This document shows, piece by piece, positions 61,014 through 64,000 of a stretch of DNA of 64,000 nucleotides. This stretch comes from Azospirillum brasilense (GTDB taxonomy: Bacteria; Pseudomonadota; Alphaproteobacteria; Azospirillales; Azospirillaceae): positions 22,625 to 86,624 of the forward strand of contig NZ_VITI01000019.1 of the NCBI RefSeq assembly GCF_007827795.1. The letters are read 5' to 3'. Position 1 is the first letter of the stretch. Each line of letters opens with the position of its first letter. Position numbers and translations under genes: made by a program. The notes below the pieces were generated by a model that was not told the DNA's origin, did not search any database, and was given only the letters and a program-made list of their open reading frames with translations.

Positions 61014-63215
61014 ATGTATCCCGCCGATCTCCTCGCTTCGCCCGACCTCCTCGAACCGCTGAGTTTCCGGACGCGCGGTGGCGTGACCGTGACCCGGCGC
61101 GCCACGGCGCTCGACCCGCGGAACGCCCTCGATCCGGTGATCGACGCGCTGGACCGCCGCCGCGGCCTGCTGCTGTGCAGCGGGGTGGAGGCACCGGGCC
61201 GCTACCGCCGCCACGCGTTGGGCTTCACCGACCCGCCGCTGGCCGTCACGGCGCGCGGGCGCACGCTGCGCCTCGACGCGCTGAACGCGCGGGGCCGGGT
61301 GCTTCTGCCCGCCATTGCCGAGGCTCTGCGCGGCCTGGAGGCGCTGGCCGGGCTGGAGGAGGCTCCGTCGCGCCTCGCCGCGCTCGTCCGCAAGCCCCGC
61401 CACCCCTTCCCGGAGGAGGAGCGGAGCCGCCAGCCCTCCGTCTTCACGGTCCTGCGCGCGGTGCTGGACCTGTTCGCAGCCCCCGCCGACCCGCTGCTCG
61501 GGCTCTACGGGGCCTTCGCCTACGACCTCGCCTTCCAGTTCGAGCCGATCCGCCTGCGGCTGGAGCGGCCCGACGACCAGCGCGATCTGGTGCTGTATTT
61601 GCCGGACCGGCTCGTCGCGCTGGACCCGGTGACGGGCCTCGCCCGGCTCGTCGAGTATGAATTCGCCATTGGGGCGGGAAGCACCGAAGGGCTGGAGCGT
61701 GACGGGCGCGACCATCCCTACCGCCCCGACACCAACGCCGAAACCGGCTGCGACCACGCTCCCGGTGAGTATCAAGGCGTCGTCGAGACCGCCAAGGCCG
61801 CCTTCCGCCGCGGCGACCTGTTCGAGGTGGTGCCCGGCCAGACCTTCGCCGAGCCCTGCGCCGACGCGCCCTCGGCGGTGTTCCGGCGGCTGCGCGCCGC
61901 CAACCCGGCGCCCTACGAAGCCCTTGCCAATCTCGGGCGGGGGGAGTTCCTCGTCGCCGCCAGCCCGGAAATGTATGTGCGGGTGTCCGGCGGGCGGGTG
62001 GAGACCTGCCCGATCTCCGGCACCGTGGCGCGCGGGGCCGACGCGCTGGGCGACTCCTCCCAGATCCTGCGCCTGCTGACCTCGGCCAAGGACGCGGCGG
62101 AACTGACCATGTGCACCGACGTGGACCGCAACGACAAGGCGCGGGTGTGCGAGCCGGGGTCCGTCCGGGTGATCGGGCGGCGGATGATCGAGCTGTATTC
62201 GCGGCTGATCCACACCGTGGACCATGTGGAGGGGCGTCTGCGGCCCGGCATGGACGCCCTGGACGCCTTCCTCACCCACACCTGGGCGGTGACGGTGACC
62301 GGGGCGCCCAAGCGCTGGGCCATGCAGTTCCTGGAGGACACCGAACGGTCGCCGCGCCGCTGGTACGGCGGGGCCTTCGGGCGGCTGGGCTTCGACGGCG
62401 GGATGGACACCGGCCTGACCCTGCGCACCATCCGCATGTCCGAGGGCGTCGCCCATGTGCGGGCCGGGGCGACCCTGCTGTCCGACAGCGATCCGGACGC
62501 CGAGGACGCCGAATGCCGCCTGAAGGCTGCCGCCTTCCGCGACGCCATCCGCGGAACGGCGATGAGTTTGGTTCCCGCGCTTCCGGCGGCTCCCTGTGGC
62601 GGGCGGGGCAAGCGGGTGCTGCTGGTGGATCACGACGATAGCTTCGTCCACACGCTGGCCGATTATCTGCGCCAGACCGGCGCGGTGGTGACGACGCTGC
62701 GTCATAGTCACGCGCGGGCGGCGCTGGCGGAGCAGAGGCCGGATCTGGTCGTGCTGTCCCCCGGTCCGGGCCGTCCGGCGGATTTCGACGTGGCGGGCAC
62801 CATCGACGCGGCGCTGGCGCTCGGCCTGCCGGTGTTCGGCGTCTGCCTGGGGCTGCAAGGGATGGTGGAGCGGTTCGGCGGCGCGCTGGACGTGCTGCCG
62901 GAGCCGGTCCACGGCAAGGCCGCGGAGGTCCGGGTGCTCGGCGGCGCGCTGTTCGCCGGCCTGCCGGAACGGCTGACGGTCGGGCGCTACCACTCGCTGG
63001 TGGCGCGGCGCGACCGGCTGCCGGCGGACCTCACGGTGACCGCGGAGACCGCCGACGGTTTGGTGATGGCTGTGGAGCACCGGCGGCTTCCGCTCGCCGC
63101 CGTGCAGTTCCACCCCGAGTCGATCCTGTCGCTCGACGGTGGGGCCGGTCTCGCCCTGCTGGGGAACGTGATGGACCGGCTGGCCGCCGGCGTCCTCGCG
63201 GACGCGGCGGCGTGA
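61014..63215 (+). CDS. trpE(G): Anthranilate synthase, TrpE-TrpG fusion
   Basis: Makes anthranilate from chorismate and glutamine, the first step of tryptophan synthesis. The 733-aa chain has the TrpE (chorismate-binding) part at about residues 1-510, with the PISGTVARGADA region and TMCTDVDRNDKARVC. The glutamine amidotransferase part lies at about 540-725 with Cys611 in FGVCLGLQG and the His700/Glu702 pair in QFHPESIL. Fusion order E-G is typical of Azospirillum and rhizobia. GGAG (61002-61005) is the ribosome site. Regulated by the attenuator above. Confidence 0.97.
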   Translation: MYPADLLASPDLLEPLSFRTRGGVTVTRRATALDPRNALDPVIDALDRRRGLLLCSGVEAPGRYRRHALGFTDPPLAVTARGRTLRLDALNARGRVLLPAIAEALRGLEALAGLEEAPSRLAALVRKPRHPFPEEERSRQPSVFTVLRAVLDLFAAPADPLLGLYGAFAYDLAFQFEPIRLRLERPDDQRDLVLYLPDRLVALDPVTGLARLVEYEFAIGAGSTEGLERDGRDHPYRPDTNAETGCDHAPGEYQGVVETAKAAFRRGDLFEVVPGQTFAEPCADAPSAVFRRLRAANPAPYEALANLGRGEFLVAASPEMYVRVSGGRVETCPISGTVARGADALGDSSQILRLLTSAKDAAELTMCTDVDRNDKARVCEPGSVRVIGRRMIELYSRLIHTVDHVEGRLRPGMDALDAFLTHTWAVTVTGAPKRWAMQFLEDTERSPRRWYGGAFGRLGFDGGMDTGLTLRTIRMSEGVAHVRAGATLLSDSDPDAEDAECRLKAAAFRDAIRGTAMSLVPALPAAPCGGRGKRVLLVDHDDSFVHTLADYLRQTGAVVTTLRHSHARAALAEQRPDLVVLSPGPGRPADFDVAGTIDAALALGLPVFGVCLGLQGMVERFGGALDVLPEPVHGKAAEVRVLGGALFAGLPERLTVGRYHSLVARRDRLPADLTVTAETADGLVMAVEHRRLPLAAVQFHPESILSLDGGAGLALLGNVMDRLAAGVLADAAA

Positions 63216-63236
63216 GGAGTGAAGGGCCGGGGGTGG

Positions 63237-63485
63237 TTACTCCACCATCCCCAGCGCTTCCTTGTAGAGTTCCAGGATGGCTTCCTGCTCCTGGCGGTCG
63301 GCCTTGTCCATTTTGCGCAGCCGGATGATCTGGCGGATGATCTTGGTGTCGAAGCCGGTGCCCTTGGCCTCGGCATAGACTTCCTTGATGTCCTCCTGCA
63401 GGCCGCGCTTTTCCTCTTCCAGGCGCTCGATGCGCTCCACGAAGGATTTCAGGCGATCCGCCGCAATGCCGCCGACGTCGGACAT
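63237..63485 (-). CDS. DUF2312 family protein
   Basis: An 82-aa, helical, charged protein with the signature GIAADRLKSFVERIERLEEEK, then the stretch GFDTKIIRQIIRLRKMD. DUF2312 proteins are common in Alphaproteobacteria and of unknown function (some are called GapR-like, AT-rich-DNA-binding chromosome-structuring proteins, because GapR belongs to this family). Convergent with trpE(G). Confidence 0.9.
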   Translation of the reverse strand: MSDVGGIAADRLKSFVERIERLEEEKRGLQEDIKEVYAEAKGTGFDTKIIRQIIRLRKMDKADRQEQEAILELYKEALGMVE

Positions 63486-63909
63486 GATAAGGGTAACCTC
63501 AAATTGGGTGCTTCCGGGGAATCCGGCGCGGACGATATCGGCGGGCGCCGTCGATGGCAAGCGACTCCCGGCGTCGTCGGCGCGGATGCCACAGGCCGCG
63601 TCCATCTGCGTTGTGGCCTCGGCCGGGTGTGCCCGGATAGTGGGATGCGCCCACGGCGACGACCGCCGCCTCGGATGGACGCCTGATGCGAAAGACCGAT
63701 GGCGGGACCTTGCGAAAGCGGCGACCTTGCGCTTTCCGTTGCACGCGGGCGTGCCAACCCTCTCCGGGCTGTTGCGCCGCACCCATCACCGCTGGTAATA
63801 CCATCGACGCTCTTGAGCTTCACAAAGTCACATAAATCCGGCATTGATGCCGACGGTCCAGGCCGATTGCACGCAAATCGGCCACTTGCGGCAGGGGAGA
63901 TAAAGAACC

Positions 63910-64000
63910 ATGAAAATCGCCATACCCAGGGAGCGGCGCGCGGGCGAGAATCGCGTCGCGGCTTCTCCGGAGACGGTCAAGAAACTCAAAGCCCTCAGCC
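63910..64000 (+). CDS. pntA: NAD(P) transhydrogenase alpha subunit, N-terminal end (partial)
   Basis: Only the first 30 codons are inside the window, reading MKIAIPRERRAGENRVAAS. They match the start of PntA/PntAA (domain I, hydride transfer between NADH and NADP). The alanine dehydrogenase N-terminus is related, so identity is likely but not certain. GGGGAGA lies upstream. The gene runs off the right edge. Confidence 0.8.
   Translation, partial: MKIAIPRERRAGENRVAASPETVKKLKALS

Noticed and set aside
63726..63750. Sigma-54-like site on the minus strand near DUF2312
   Set aside because: TGGCACG is present but the next TGC is one base too far for RpoN spacing.

Overview
This GC-rich window looks like chromosomal DNA of an alphaproteobacterium of the Azospirillum type (Rhodospirillales). 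The grounds are a fused trpE(G) anthranilate synthase behind a Trp-rich leader peptide, many alphaproteobacterial small families (DUF1192, DUF1013/TrcR, DUF2312, DUF4169, RHH_4), a long methyl-accepting chemotaxis protein, a single-chain indolepyruvate:ferredoxin oxidoreductase, and high third-position GC. The genus is an inference. Nearly all of the window is ordinary, densely packed core genome. I saw no rRNA, tRNA, CRISPR array, prophage or intact insertion sequence.

Layout. 0.2-10 kb: fumarase fumC with an RHH protein, a DUF599 membrane protein, a PAS/EAL c-di-GMP phosphodiesterase, purEK, a phosphofructokinase with unusual specificity residues, and small proteins. 10-16 kb: a TPR-glycosyltransferase convergent with a flagellar hook gene that has a textbook sigma-54 promoter, then carbonic anhydrase, ubiX and trcR. 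16-28 kb: quinone oxidoreductase, membrane and small DUF proteins, a large AsmA protein, ubiK, a YbjN protein, proC, a YbaK-type deacylase, and an acyl-CoA ligase coupled to an Eis-like acetyltransferase. 28-34 kb: chemoreceptor, O-antigen ligase, heptosyltransferase-like GT9 and a flippase-like membrane protein. 34-37.6 kb: a compact queuosine operon (queA-tgt-queF-queG). 37.7-44 kb: an ABC1/UbiB kinase, a vapBC-type toxin-antitoxin pair whose toxin is frameshifted, a berberine-bridge-type oxidase, a hemerythrin behind a Crp/Fnr-type box, and an M3 oligopeptidase. 44-50 kb: a secreted esterase, propionyl-CoA synthetase and an ECF sigma/anti-sigma pair. 50-53.4 kb: a three-gene glycan-type cluster (SGNH hydrolase, TPR-GT9, GT8-like). 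53.4-64 kb: indolepyruvate oxidoreductase, response regulator, CBS protein, two CDF-type transporters, trpL-trpE(G), DUF2312 and the start of pntA.

The most informative signals are regulatory. The trp leader has a TTGACA placed exactly 36 bases before the leader ATG, which predicts a leaderless trpL mRNA as in Sinorhizobium, with mutually exclusive antiterminator and terminator stems. The flgE upstream region has a perfect TGGCACG-N4-TTGCA. The hemerythrin gene has TTGAC-N4-GTCAA. prpE has the palindrome CGTTTGCCAAACG. The ECF gene has GGAAT-N17-CGTTC. Three tandem 23-base units, each containing a GACGCA/TGCGTC dyad, lie before ubiK.

The candidate for a less-described system is the family of two TPR-GT9 fusion proteins. 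One sits tail-to-tail with the hook gene. The other sits inside the SGNH/GT8-like cluster. They are best read as protein or surface glycosylation factors, but no function can be proved from sequence alone.
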